Below are positions 1-6,676 of a stretch of DNA of 6,849 nucleotides, piece after piece. This DNA comes from an uncultured Clostridium sp. GTDB lineage: Bacteria > Bacillota > Clostridia > TANB77 > CAG-508. The notes under the pieces are model-generated. The model was not told where the DNA came from and did not search any database. It was given only the letters and a program-made list of their open reading frames with translations. Each line of letters starts with the position of its first letter. Positions within the stretch are counted from its first letter, which is position 1. Made by a program: the position numbers and the translations under genes. Location of the stretch: the NCBI GenBank assembly GCA_900557475.1, contig USTA01000042.1, positions 1 to 6,849 of the forward strand, written 5' to 3'.

Positions 1-16
1 CAAACTTGTAATAAAC

Positions 17-57
17 TGTGGATAACTATTTCCAAAAACTATTGATAAAGTGGATAA
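17..57 (-). promoter_or_regulatory. Two putative DnaA boxes upstream of metK
   Basis: TGTGGATAA at 17-25 is the exact reverse complement of the bacterial DnaA box TTATCCACA. AGTGGATAA at 49-57 differs from it at one base and has the same orientation, 32 bp further on. The second box lies between the -35 and -10 elements of the proposed metK promoter, so bound DnaA could repress or time metK transcription. The pair could also be the edge of a replication-origin box cluster lying to the left of the window. The match is seen directly; binding and role are inferred. In AT-rich DNA a single 9-mer could arise by chance. Confidence 0.4.
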
Positions 58-71
58 AATAGGTATATAAT
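42..71 (+). promoter_or_regulatory. Probable sigma-A type promoter of metK operon
   Basis: TTGATA at 42-47 and a perfect TATAAT at 66-71 are separated by 18 bp. Transcription would start near 78, leaving a leader of about 38 nt before the metK ATG. That is too short for a SAM riboswitch, which often precedes metK in Bacillota, and none is visible. The promoter probably serves metK, the dehydrogenase and the glycosyltransferase together, since no terminator is seen between them. Confidence 0.55.
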
Positions 72-115
72 AAACAAATAATAAAAATACATAAATAAGC
101 AAAGAAGGAGAAAAA

Positions 116-1222
116 ATGGGAAAATATTATTTTACATCTGAAAGTGTTACAGAGGGGCATCCAGATAAACTATGTGATTTAATTTCAGATGCTGTACTAG
201 ACGAATGTTTAAAACAAGATAAAAATTCAAGGGTAGCATGTGAAGTTATGGCAAGCAAAAATGAAATATATGTTAGTGGAGAAATTACTACAAAAGCGAA
301 TATAAATATAGAAGAAATCGTAAGAAAAGAAATAAAAAATGTCGGATATGGAGACAAAGAAATAGATATAGACCCAGATAGCTGTAATATTGTAGTTAAT
401 ATTTCCAAACAATCACCAGATATAGCATTAGGAGTAGACACAGAAGGAGCTGGAGATCAAGGAATTATGTTTGGATATGCATGTAATGAAACAGAAGAAT
501 ATATGCCAATAACAATTTATTTAGCACATGCATTAGCAAAAAGACTTACAGAAGTAAGAAAAAATAATATTATAAAAGGTCTAAGACCAGATGGAAAAAC
601 TCAAGTTACAGTAGAATTTAAAAATGATATTCCGGTAAGAGTTGACGCAGTTGTAATTTCTACTCAACATGAAAAAGATAAAGACTTAGAAGTATTAAAA
701 AAAGAAGTGCAACAAGAAGTCATAAATAAAGTTATTCCAAAAGAATTATTAGATAAAAATACAAAATATTTTATAAATCCTACCGGAAGATTTATTATAG
801 GAGGACCTTTAGGAGATGTAGGGCTTACAGGAAGAAAAATAATAGTAGACACATATGGTGGTTGTGCTAGACATGGAGGAGGGGCTTTTTCTGGAAAAGA
901 TGCAAGTAAAGTAGATAGAAGTGCTTCATATATGTGTAGATTTTTAGCTAAAAATATTGTAGCAAATGGTTATGCTACAAAATGTGAGATTCAGCTTTCA
1001 TATGCAATTGGAGTAAAAAAGCCAGTATCAATATTTATAAATACATTTGGAACAGGTACAATTTCAAATGAAGAAATACTAAAGAAGATAGAAGTTTTTG
1101 ATTTGACTCCAAGTGGGATAATAAAGATGCTTAAACTAAAAGAGCCAATATATAAAAAGGCAGTAAACTATGGTCACTTTGGAAAGAAAGGTATGCCATG
1201 GGAAGAGATAATAAAAATGTAA
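116..1222 (+). CDS. metK: S-adenosylmethionine synthetase (methionine adenosyltransferase)
   Basis: The enzyme makes S-adenosylmethionine from methionine and ATP, releasing phosphate and pyrophosphate; it is cytosolic and supplies cellular methylation. Family signatures are all present: GHPDK at residues 14-18 (ATP and metal binding), GAGDQG at 111-116, the glycine-rich phosphate-binding motif GGGAFSGKD at 254-262 followed by KVDRSA, and the C-terminal YGHFG (352-356) and PWE (361-363). At 368 residues it is slightly shorter than the usual 380-400 but complete at both ends. The ATG has a good ribosome binding site (AGAAGGAG, 103-110). It is the first gene of an operon: its stop codon overlaps the Shine-Dalgarno sequence of the next gene. 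Three CGG trinucleotides occur in it (343, 633, 784), none in frame. Identity is secure. Confidence 0.97.
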   Translation: MGKYYFTSESVTEGHPDKLCDLISDAVLDECLKQDKNSRVACEVMASKNEIYVSGEITTKANINIEEIVRKEIKNVGYGDKEIDIDPDSCNIVVNISKQSPDIALGVDTEGAGDQGIMFGYACNETEEYMPITIYLAHALAKRLTEVRKNNIIKGLRPDGKTQVTVEFKNDIPVRVDAVVISTQHEKDKDLEVLKKEVQQEVINKVIPKELLDKNTKYFINPTGRFIIGGPLGDVGLTGRKIIVDTYGGCARHGGGAFSGKDASKVDRSASYMCRFLAKNIVANGYATKCEIQLSYAIGVKKPVSIFINTFGTGTISNEEILKKIEVFDLTPSGIIKMLKLKEPIYKKAVNYGHFGKKGMPWEEIIKM

Positions 1223-1233
1223 GGAGGAAAAAA

Positions 1234-2001
1234 TTGATAGCTTTAGTTACAGGAGCTTCTTCAGGAATAGGAAGGGATATTGCGAGAGAACTTGCTAAAA
1301 GAAGCTACAATTTAATAGTTGTAGCTAGAAATGAAGATGCATTAAAAGATGTAAAAAGTAATTTGGAAAAAGAATACAACATAAATGTAGATATAAGAGT
1401 AGTAGATTTAATAGATAGAGAAGGATGTAAAAAGCTACATGAAGATATACAAAAAAAGTATGGAATAATAGATGTATTAGTAAATAATGCTGGATTTGGA
1501 GATTGTGGAAATTTTTATGAAACTAATTTAGAAAAAGACTTAGGCATTATAGACACGAATATATCAGCACTTCATATTCTTACAAAGTTATTTCTAAAAG
1601 ATATGGTTAAAGAAAATAAAGGATATATAATGAATGTGGCATCAATAGCAGGATTTATGCCAGGTCCACTTATGGCAACATATTATGCTACAAAGTCATA
1701 TGTAGTAAGGCTTACACAAAGCATAGACAGAGAATTAAAAATGAAAAAAAGTAATGTTAAAGTTAGTGTTCTTTGTCCAGGGCCTGTAAAAACTAATTTT
1801 CAAAGAGTAGCAGATGTAAAATTTAACATAACTGAAACCAAAAGTGAAGATGTTGCAAGAATAGCAGTTAAAAAAATGTTTAAGGGAAAGAAAGTAATAT
1901 TTACGCAATTTCATATAGCATTTACAAAATTTTTAGCAAAAATTTTACCAGATAGTTTTATGGGATTTTGCTGCTATTTTGTACAAAAAAGAAAACTATA
2001 A
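1234..2001 (+). CDS. Short-chain dehydrogenase/reductase (classical SDR, DltE/COG0300-like)
   Basis: This is an NAD(P)(H)-dependent oxidoreductase of 255 residues, the normal size for classical SDRs. Numbered from the TTG start, it has the Rossmann motif TGASSGIG (6-13), an Arg at the end of strand 2 (VVARN) suggesting NADP(H) preference, NNAG (84-87), and the catalytic tetrad Asn109, Ser137, Tyr150 and Lys154 (YYATK), then CPGP (181-184). The substrate cannot be told. The start chosen is TTG at 1234, because AGGAGG at 1222-1227 lies six bases before it. An in-frame ATG at 1198 would overlap metK by 25 bases, lacks a ribosome binding site and adds 12 residues with no SDR counterpart. The gene is translationally close to metK and 23 bp before the glycosyltransferase. 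It contains no CGG. Confidence 0.92.
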   Translation: MIALVTGASSGIGRDIARELAKRSYNLIVVARNEDALKDVKSNLEKEYNINVDIRVVDLIDREGCKKLHEDIQKKYGIIDVLVNNAGFGDCGNFYETNLEKDLGIIDTNISALHILTKLFLKDMVKENKGYIMNVASIAGFMPGPLMATYYATKSYVVRLTQSIDRELKMKKSNVKVSVLCPGPVKTNFQRVADVKFNITETKSEDVARIAVKKMFKGKKVIFTQFHIAFTKFLAKILPDSFMGFCCYFVQKRKL

Positions 2002-2024
2002 ACAAAATCGAGAGGAAAAAAGAG

Positions 2025-3565
2025 ATGAAAAGAATAATACAAATAGTAGGAATAATATGCCTAGGAATTGTAATTGCTATAAATCTTATATATGCGTCAT
2101 ACTTAAATATAAGTGAAGAAATAATAACTGGATATAATTCGGTTATATTTACAATAGAAGTAATTTTAATAGGAATAATGATATACTTGATTGCTAATAT
2201 GCTTGATGATTTATTATACAAAGAAGAGAAAAAAGAAAGCGTGACCAAAAGAAGGGTTATATATGGTATTCTTATTACAATATACATAGCAGTAACAATA
2301 TGTTGGACAATTTTTATAAGACCAGGAGTTGTAGCAGACCAAGTTCATGTAGCCGGACTTGCCAGGTCATTTGTAAGGGGAGATACAGAAGAATATTTAA
2401 CTGAAAATAGTTATGCAGGAAATAGCCTAAAAGAGTATTTTGAAGGATATTCTCAGCAGATTCCACTAGCATTTGTTCAAAGCTTATTTTTTAGATTAAT
2501 GAATAATAGTGAAATAGAATCTTTAAGAGCGCTAAATGTTGCTCGGTGTAGTCTTAATAATATGGGCTATTTATAAAATAGGGAGGGTAAATCTTGGAAA
2601 GAAATATAAAATAAACAAACCAATGTTAGCAATACTTTCATTAACTTTTATATCAATCCCACTACTTTGCACATTTGTATATGGAGATATACCAGCCTTA
2701 GCTCTTTCTTTATTATCAGTATACTTTACAATGAGATATACAGAAGAAAATAAAATAAAATACTTGATATTTTCAATATTAAGTATGTCTATTCGGATAT
2801 ATGATGAGAATGAATAGTCTTATATTTATAATTGCATCAGTAATATATTTAGTTTTATGCTTAATTAGAGATAAAAGTACATGGAAGAAAAACTTGATAG
2901 GAAGTATATTTATTATTACTTTTATAATTGGAACAATTATGCCAGCAAATTTGGTAAAAAATTATTATATGGGAAAATATAATTTAGATAAGGAAAAATC
3001 ATATCCAACAATAAGCTTTTTGCGATTAGGAATGGAAGAATCAAGAAGAGGAAATGGATGGTATAGAGAAGACATAGGAGAATATGCACTAAAAAATCCT
3101 GAGAATGCGAAGAAAGAATATCCAGAATTAATAAAAGAAAGATTAAAATTTTTTGGAGAGAATTTAGGATATACATTTAGATTTTATACTATGAAGATTG
3201 CTTCGATGTGGACAGAAAATACATATGCATCAGTTAGAGAAAATTTAAATATGGATGATATTGAACTTTCTAATAAGATAAGTAACTTAACAGGAGTAAT
3301 ATCTGTATATCAAAAAGCATTATTGGTTTTAACTGCAACGATTAGTCTTATGGTATTAATTAAAACAAGAAAAAATTTATCATTAGAAGTATTATTTTTA
3401 ATAACTATTTTTATAGGAGGATTTATGTTCCATATATTATGGGAAGCAAAGTCAAGATATATAATACCATATGTCGTAATATTAATACCAGTTGCTTCAA
3501 TTAAACTAGATTTGTTTAAGAAAAAGAAGTTGCTAGAAGAAAATAAAGAAACAATCAAAGAATAA
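2025..3565 (+). CDS. Polytopic membrane glycosyltransferase (GT-C-like), needs two +1 frameshifts
   Basis: No specific family name is certain. The protein resembles bacterial multi-helix GT-C enzymes that move sugars from polyprenyl-phosphate carriers onto envelope polymers outside the membrane. Skipping one C at 2544 and one at 2794 gives a continuous 512-residue protein. Hydrophobic segments lie near 3-25, 38-60 and 78-98. The acidic loop RPGVVADQ (99-106) sits where GT-C enzymes carry catalytic acids. Further along are YGDIPALALS, an RMNSLIFIIA helix (from about 261), a long loop with GNGWY, and WEAKSRYIIPY (472-482), a typical C-terminal signature of such enzymes. The start at 2025 has AGAGGA (2011-2016) upstream. 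Without shifting, translation ends after 183 residues at TAA 2574-2576. The internal ATGs at 2536 and 2801 have no ribosome binding sites, so separate translation of the pieces is unlikely. A degrading pseudogene is the main alternative, but the remainder of all three frames is cleanly conserved. Confidence 0.75.
2541..2547 (+). other. Proposed +1 recoding site 1: GCU-C-GGU
   Basis: Frame 0 reads GTT GCT CGG TGT AGT and meets a stop at 2574. The membrane protein continues in the +1 frame as GCT (C) GGT GTA GTC TTA ATA ATA TGG. The shift therefore falls at in-frame CGG codon 174 of the glycosyltransferase. If C2544 is skipped, the decoded join is Asn-Val-Ala-Gly-Val-Val. No slippery run, strong upstream Shine-Dalgarno or evident downstream pseudoknot is seen, so the codon itself is the likely trigger. 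Confidence 0.6.
2791..2797 (+). other. Proposed +1 recoding site 2: AUU-C-GGA
   Basis: The frame entered at site 1 reads TCT ATT CGG ATA TAT and stops at TAG 2815-2817. The conserved helix continues in the next +1 frame as ATT (C) GGA TAT ATG ATG AGA ATG AAT. The shift falls at in-frame CGG codon 257. Skipping C2794 gives Met-Ser-Ile-Gly-Tyr-Met-Met-Arg. The two shifts in this gene have the same sign and do not cancel each other, so both are needed for a full-length product. Confidence 0.6.
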
Positions 3566-3592
3566 CAGGGAATATTTTAAATAATAGAAAAG

Positions 3593-3621
3593 AAGCGGAT
3601 AAAAACTAAAATCCGCTTTTT
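3593..3621 (+). terminator. Intrinsic terminator between convergent genes
   Basis: An 8-bp stem AAGCGGAT (3593-3600) / ATCCGCTT (3611-3618) with a 10-base A-rich loop is followed by a T run to 3621. It ends the metK operon 27 bp after the glycosyltransferase stop. The ytxC stop codon (- strand 3622-3620) lies in its T run, and on the - strand the stem is followed by a T-rich stretch, so it probably works in both directions. Confidence 0.85.
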
Positions 3622-4436
3622 ATAAATTTAAAAATTTATAGGCAGAACAAATTTCACAACCAGAACAAATCTCAATTTTAGATGTAAAAATGAGTTCTAA
3701 AGTCTTTATAAAATCATCTTTAGGCGAAATAAGATGTATTTGTATTTTTTGAGGCAAAATGCCTATTAAAGTATTTAATGCATAATCATTTTTAGAAAAG
3801 GATATATCAGATAAATATTCACAATCAAAATCTTGCATTTCAATTAAATTACTGTTCTTATCAATTAATAAAGCTTCTTCATTCACATATATTAAGTTTA
3901 CGATATCTGGACTTGGAATCTTTGAATCTACATATGATTTTAGAAGAGATACAAACTCTAAATATTCTTTGTCAATTAAAAATTTATTTACAGCGCTTTC
4001 AATTAATTCATCCAATTCCAGCACATAGTTTTTCAATCTAAAACTAACAAACCCTGTTAATATAATAGACTTATTTTCTTTAATATATTTGTTAACATTA
4101 AATAAAATGGTGCTATCTAAGCCGATTAGGTTCAATTAAAGAATATTCTTTATAAATTTTAGTTTGTTCATCATGATTAAAATAAAAATAGTTTTTAGAT
4201 ATTAGCTTTTTTACAATTCTAGGTTCGTAAAACTTAATAATAGCACTACTAATAATCTTAGTCATAAATTTATAAAATTCATCTATATCTGTACCTTTAT
4301 AATGTACAATCGTATTTTGATAATTTTTAAATATATGAGACGAATAATAAATATTGGGAATATTAGAACATGCTATATTTTTGGATAAAAAATCTTGAAG
4401 ATTTGAGTTATTATCTTTTATGCAAAGTGAAATCAT
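3620..4436 (-). CDS. ytxC: YtxC-family protein (sporulation-associated), needs one +1 frameshift
   Basis: The YtxC family occurs in endospore-forming Bacillota; its biochemical role is unknown to me. Skipping C4124 joins two frames into 271 residues, close to the family's usual 280 or so. The family-like part is largely after the join: LTGFVSFRLKNY (126-137), the EFVSLLKSYVD helix, SDISFSKNDYALN onwards (from 209) with a PQKIQIHL strand, and a C-terminal Cys cluster ICSGCEIC (Cys257, 260, 263). The start at 4436 has AGGAGG at 4448-4443, six bases before ATG. Without shifting, the product is 107 residues and lacks the conserved domain. The second half has only a TTG (4135) as a possible start and no ribosome binding site. 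The gene is monocistronic, converging on the metK operon. Only one CGG occurs in it, at the shift. A pseudogene cannot be excluded, but both halves look intact. Confidence 0.72.
4121..4127 (-). other. Proposed +1 recoding site 3: AAU-C-GGC
   Basis: On the - strand, frame 0 reads CCT AAT CGG CTT AGA TAG, with a stop three codons after CGG. The YtxC frame continues as AAT (C) GGC TTA GAT AGC ACC. The shift falls at in-frame CGG codon 105. Skipping C4124 gives Glu-Pro-Asn-Gly-Leu-Asp-Ser-Thr. The pattern is the same as at the two sites in the unrelated glycosyltransferase gene: a codon ending in U, then C, then GGN. Confidence 0.6.
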
Positions 4437-4521
4437 GATAATCCTCCTTCAAAAAGTAGTATTTACAATCTATGATATATTATTCCAAAAATTTTTTTTT
4501 GCCACTTAACAATTAAAAACA

Positions 4522-4571
4522 ACAAAAAATAAACCCAAATTATTAAACAATTTTGTCTAACATTTTGGGTT
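4522..4571 (-). terminator. Intrinsic terminator of the DUF2628-like gene
   Basis: On the - strand, an 8-bp stem AACCCAAA (4571-4564) / TTTGGGTT (4539-4532) closes a 24-base loop and is followed by a T-rich tail. The loop can itself partly pair (TTAAACA with TGTCTAA, one mismatch). It lies 30 bp after the stop at 4601 and separates this gene from ytxC. The rest of 4437-4531 holds only a long T run (about 4492-4500) and the ytxC ribosome binding site; I see no convincing ytxC promoter. Confidence 0.75.
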
Positions 4572-4600
4572 CACTTCACAATTTTTTATTAAACAATAAA

Positions 4601-6391
4601 TTAATCAAGAATAGTAATTCTATTAGTAATTGTATTTGAAACATTAGTATTTGGATTTGTACTATTTGTGTTAGAAACAGTATTTCCTAATGTATTTGAA
4701 GATACATTTTCACTTACGACATTATTTGAAGTAGAATTAGAAACAGTACTTAATTCATTATTTGATGTAGTTTCGTTAGCTATAATATTTTCAGAAACTG
4801 CATTTGTATCAATACTATTTGAGTTTATATCATTTCCTAATTCATTATTTCCATCAAGTGGTTCAGAATAAACTGATGATAAGTAAGTTAAAATTTCAGT
4901 GTGTATAGGGTCATAAATTACAGTATCTTCTGAATTTGTTAAGATTAATTCTAGCATAATATCATCTTCAGGAATTATTAAAAAGTAGCAACGATCCATT
5001 GATGTAGGATAAATTAAATCCAAATATGCATAATATAAATCTACACCGTTAAATTGTATAAAACTACTACTACCAAGCTCTATTGAAGTATCAGCAGTTA
5101 CTTGAGAAGAGAATTGATTATACAAGAAAGTGAAGAATGATGCTCTATCATTTGAAGTATTCATGTCAAAACCAAAGTCTTTCAAATTCTCAATTGATTG
5201 TATATATGCTAATGAATAACCGTCATTTTCTAATTTATCATCATCAAAAGTCCATTTATTGGTATCAAAGTCTAAACAGTAATCTTTATAAAAATTAAAG
5301 GTATCATATACTGCAGTAGTATCAGATAAGTTGTTCGAAGTATTCGAATCTTGCTCTAAACTGCTAGGTGGCAATAAATTTTTTATAAAAGATGCCATTT
5401 GCAAAGAGAATATAATAGTAGCTACTATACTTGATACGATAACAGAAACAATGGCAATACCAATAGAAGTTCCTCCTTTTTTGCTAGCAACATTTAATAG
5501 TTCATTAGGAGTTGGTGATTGAGCTTTGATTTTTTGTAGCTGAGCCTTTACATACTTTTTATATAATGGATAAAAGGCAAAACCGTATCCAATATTAAGT
5601 AAAATTAATAAAATTGGTGAGGCTACTAGTGTTACAGTATTAAGTAATAAAAGTGGCAAACTAGAAAGTATTAAATTTACTAATATCATTAGCAATCCAG
5701 ATAAATACATTTTTCTAAATACAAAATAATATCCACCAAAAAAGAAAGCAGGAATACTAAATTTGGAATTTGCTTTAGCATATAAATTTCCCATCCAAGC
5801 TTTTATGAATTCTTCATCAGTAGAAGAGCCATATTGAATATCATTTTGGTTAAAGTCTTGTTGCATAGGATTCTGATTTTGAGCCTGATTAAAGTCATTT
5901 TGTGCAAAGTTAGTATTTAGGTTCTGATTAAAATCATTTTGCATAGTATTTACATTTTGAGCCTGATTAAAATCATTCTGTGCAAAGTTAGTATTTAGGT
6001 TCTGATTAAAATCATTTTGCATAGTATTTACATTTTGAGCCTGATTAAAATCATTCTGTGCAAAGTTAGTATTTAGGTTCTGATTAAAATTGTTTTGCAC
6101 AGAACTTTCACTTTGTTCAAATGTTGTAGGCTCATTATTGTATGAAGCATTTTGCTCAGTATAATCATTAGAGAAAGTTTGCTCCTGAGAATTGCTTTCA
6201 TTTGCTAAATTAAATAAATTTGTATCTTCACTATTACCCTGATTTTCGTAGACATTTGTGGAATTGTCATTGCTAAAATAAGGGGAATTTAAATCATTAT
6301 TAAAATAAGGGTTATAATAAGGATTATCCTGAGGGTGTTGGTTATTAGAATTAGGATTTATTCCTTGATTATTTAAGTTTTTATCATCCAT
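4601..6391 (-). CDS. Membrane protein with Q/N-rich repeats, DUF2628-like region and Ser/Thr/Asn-rich tail
   Basis: Function unknown. The 596 residues fall into blocks. Residues 1-190 are disordered, rich in Asn, Gln and Phe, with three 26-residue repeats (100-177). Residues 192-290 (from EEFIKAWMGNLYAKANSKF) resemble DUF2628, with FFFGGYYFVFRKMYL and about three membrane segments (214-226, 231-250, 253-276). A fourth helix at 307-330 leads into a region of mixed composition (about 341-512), probably exported. A low-complexity Ser/Thr/Asn tail (513-596) follows. The start chosen is ATG 6391-6389, with AAAGGAG (6406-6400) eight bases upstream. Extending to an upstream ATG at 6547 would run through the promoter. 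CGG occurs three times, always out of frame (Asn-Gly, Asp-Gly and Tyr-Gly codon pairs). The tail and repeats suggest a surface or envelope role, but this is inference. Confidence 0.85.
   Translation of the reverse strand: MDDKNLNNQGINPNSNNQHPQDNPYYNPYFNNDLNSPYFSNDNSTNVYENQGNSEDTNLFNLANESNSQEQTFSNDYTEQNASYNNEPTTFEQSESSVQNNFNQNLNTNFAQNDFNQAQNVNTMQNDFNQNLNTNFAQNDFNQAQNVNTMQNDFNQNLNTNFAQNDFNQAQNQNPMQQDFNQNDIQYGSSTDEEFIKAWMGNLYAKANSKFSIPAFFFGGYYFVFRKMYLSGLLMILVNLILSSLPLLLLNTVTLVASPILLILLNIGYGFAFYPLYKKYVKAQLQKIKAQSPTPNELLNVASKKGGTSIGIAIVSVIVSSIVATIIFSLQMASFIKNLLPPSSLEQDSNTSNNLSDTTAVYDTFNFYKDYCLDFDTNKWTFDDDKLENDGYSLAYIQSIENLKDFGFDMNTSNDRASFFTFLYNQFSSQVTADTSIELGSSSFIQFNGVDLYYAYLDLIYPTSMDRCYFLIIPEDDIMLELILTNSEDTVIYDPIHTEILTYLSSVYSEPLDGNNELGNDINSNSIDTNAVSENIIANETTSNNELSTVSNSTSNNVVSENVSSNTLGNTVSNTNSTNPNTNVSNTITNRITILD
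5861..6094 (-). repeat. Three 78-bp in-frame tandem repeats
   Basis: Copies lie at 6094-6017, 6016-5939 and 5938-5861, each encoding 26 residues built on NDFNQNLNTNFAQ plus NDFNQAQN. The first two are nearly identical in DNA; the third diverges at its end (QNQNPMQ in place of QNVNTMQ), and a decayed partial unit (QDFNQND) follows. Each unit itself contains two related DFNQ half-units. Because 78 is a multiple of three, gain or loss of units changes protein length without breaking the frame. Confidence 0.93.
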
Positions 6392-6421
6392 GTTTTTATC
6401 TCCTTTGTAAAATTTAATAAC

Positions 6422-6450
6422 ATTATAGAATAAAAAAATAAAATATACAA
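6422..6450 (-). promoter_or_regulatory. Probable promoter of the DUF2628-like gene
   Basis: On the - strand, TTGTAT (6450-6445) and a perfect TATAAT (6427-6422) are 17 bp apart. Transcription would begin near 6415, just ahead of the AAAGGAG ribosome binding site at 6406-6400. It is divergent from the promoter at 6531-6557. Confidence 0.6.
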
Positions 6451-6530
6451 TAGAGTTTAGAAAAAAATAGAAACTGCTATGAAAAAAGTTTAACTTAAAG
6501 AATTTATGATGATAAAAATGCGAAAAATAT

Positions 6531-6557
6531 TTGTAAAACTGAAACATATGATATAAT
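6531..6557 (+). promoter_or_regulatory. Probable extended -10 promoter for the leader and pilin-like gene
   Basis: TATAAT at 6552-6557 is preceded by TGA (6549-6551), a perfect extended -10 element. TTGTAA at 6531-6536 is a plausible -35 with a short 15-bp spacer. Transcription would start around 6564, giving a leader of about 200 nt before the ATG at 6765. Confidence 0.6.
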
Positions 6558-6583
6558 ATAAAAAAATTAATAGGAGCAAACGC

Positions 6584-6640
6584 ATGATAAAAAGCCGCGA
6601 AAGCCTTGAGGCTGTATATATATATATATATATATCGTAA
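6584..6640 (+). CDS. Possible 18-residue leader peptide running through a TA microsatellite
   Basis: ATG at 6584 follows AGGAG (6572-6576) by seven bases and opens a frame MIKSRESLEAVYIYIYIS ending at TAA 6638-6640. The Tyr-Ile repeats come from the TA run. Its position after a good promoter and before a terminator fits a leader peptide whose translation could affect hairpin formation, but there is no run of a single biosynthetic amino acid to suggest a signal. The ATG may be fortuitous within a structured RNA. It uses a CGC codon. Confidence 0.3.
   Translation: MIKSRESLEAVYIYIYIS
6615..6635 (+). repeat. TA dinucleotide microsatellite
   Basis: Twenty-one bases of alternating T and A lie in the leader between promoter and terminator. 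The RNA is self-complementary and can form a hairpin. Changes in unit number would alter this hairpin and also shift the frame of the small ORF that crosses it. Confidence 0.95.
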
Positions 6641-6676
6641 GTTTTAATAAGATAAATTTATGTAAATATAGCAAAG

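Noticed and set aside
72..115. SAM riboswitch upstream of metK
   Set aside because: The predicted leader is under 50 nt and contains none of the conserved S-box sequence.
127..441. Reverse-strand reading frames over metK, the glycosyltransferase and the DUF2628-like gene
   Set aside because: They lie antisense within well-supported genes, lack ribosome binding sites and show no recognisable protein features.
2541..2547. Classical programmed +1 slippage as in prfB
   Set aside because: There is no in-frame stop at the shift site, no close upstream Shine-Dalgarno-like stimulator, and the P-site codons (GCU, AUU, AAU) cannot re-pair well one base on (CUC, UUC, AUC).
2541..2797. CGG simply reassigned to another amino acid
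   Set aside because: A triplet reassignment would not change the frame. Here the frame changes by +1 at every CGG, so reassignment alone cannot restore the proteins.
2025..3565. Glycosyltransferase gene as a simple pseudogene or sequencing error
   Set aside because: Not excluded, but disfavoured. Both shifts have the same sign, sit on the rare in-frame CGG codon, and match the ytxC site, while no homopolymer run lies at any of the three positions.
6392..6547. 52-residue N-terminal extension of the DUF2628-like protein from an ATG at 6547
   Set aside because: The extension covers the TTGTAT/TATAAT promoter and the AAAGGAG ribosome binding site that serves ATG 6391, and its Phe/Tyr-rich, biased composition is that of AT-rich noncoding DNA.
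6564..6640. Confident c-di-GMP-I riboswitch call
   Set aside because: The GCAAAC and CGCGAAAGCC pieces are suggestive, but the first stem has only about two pairs, the AGCC segment pairs locally with GGCU, and the conserved 3' segment is missing.
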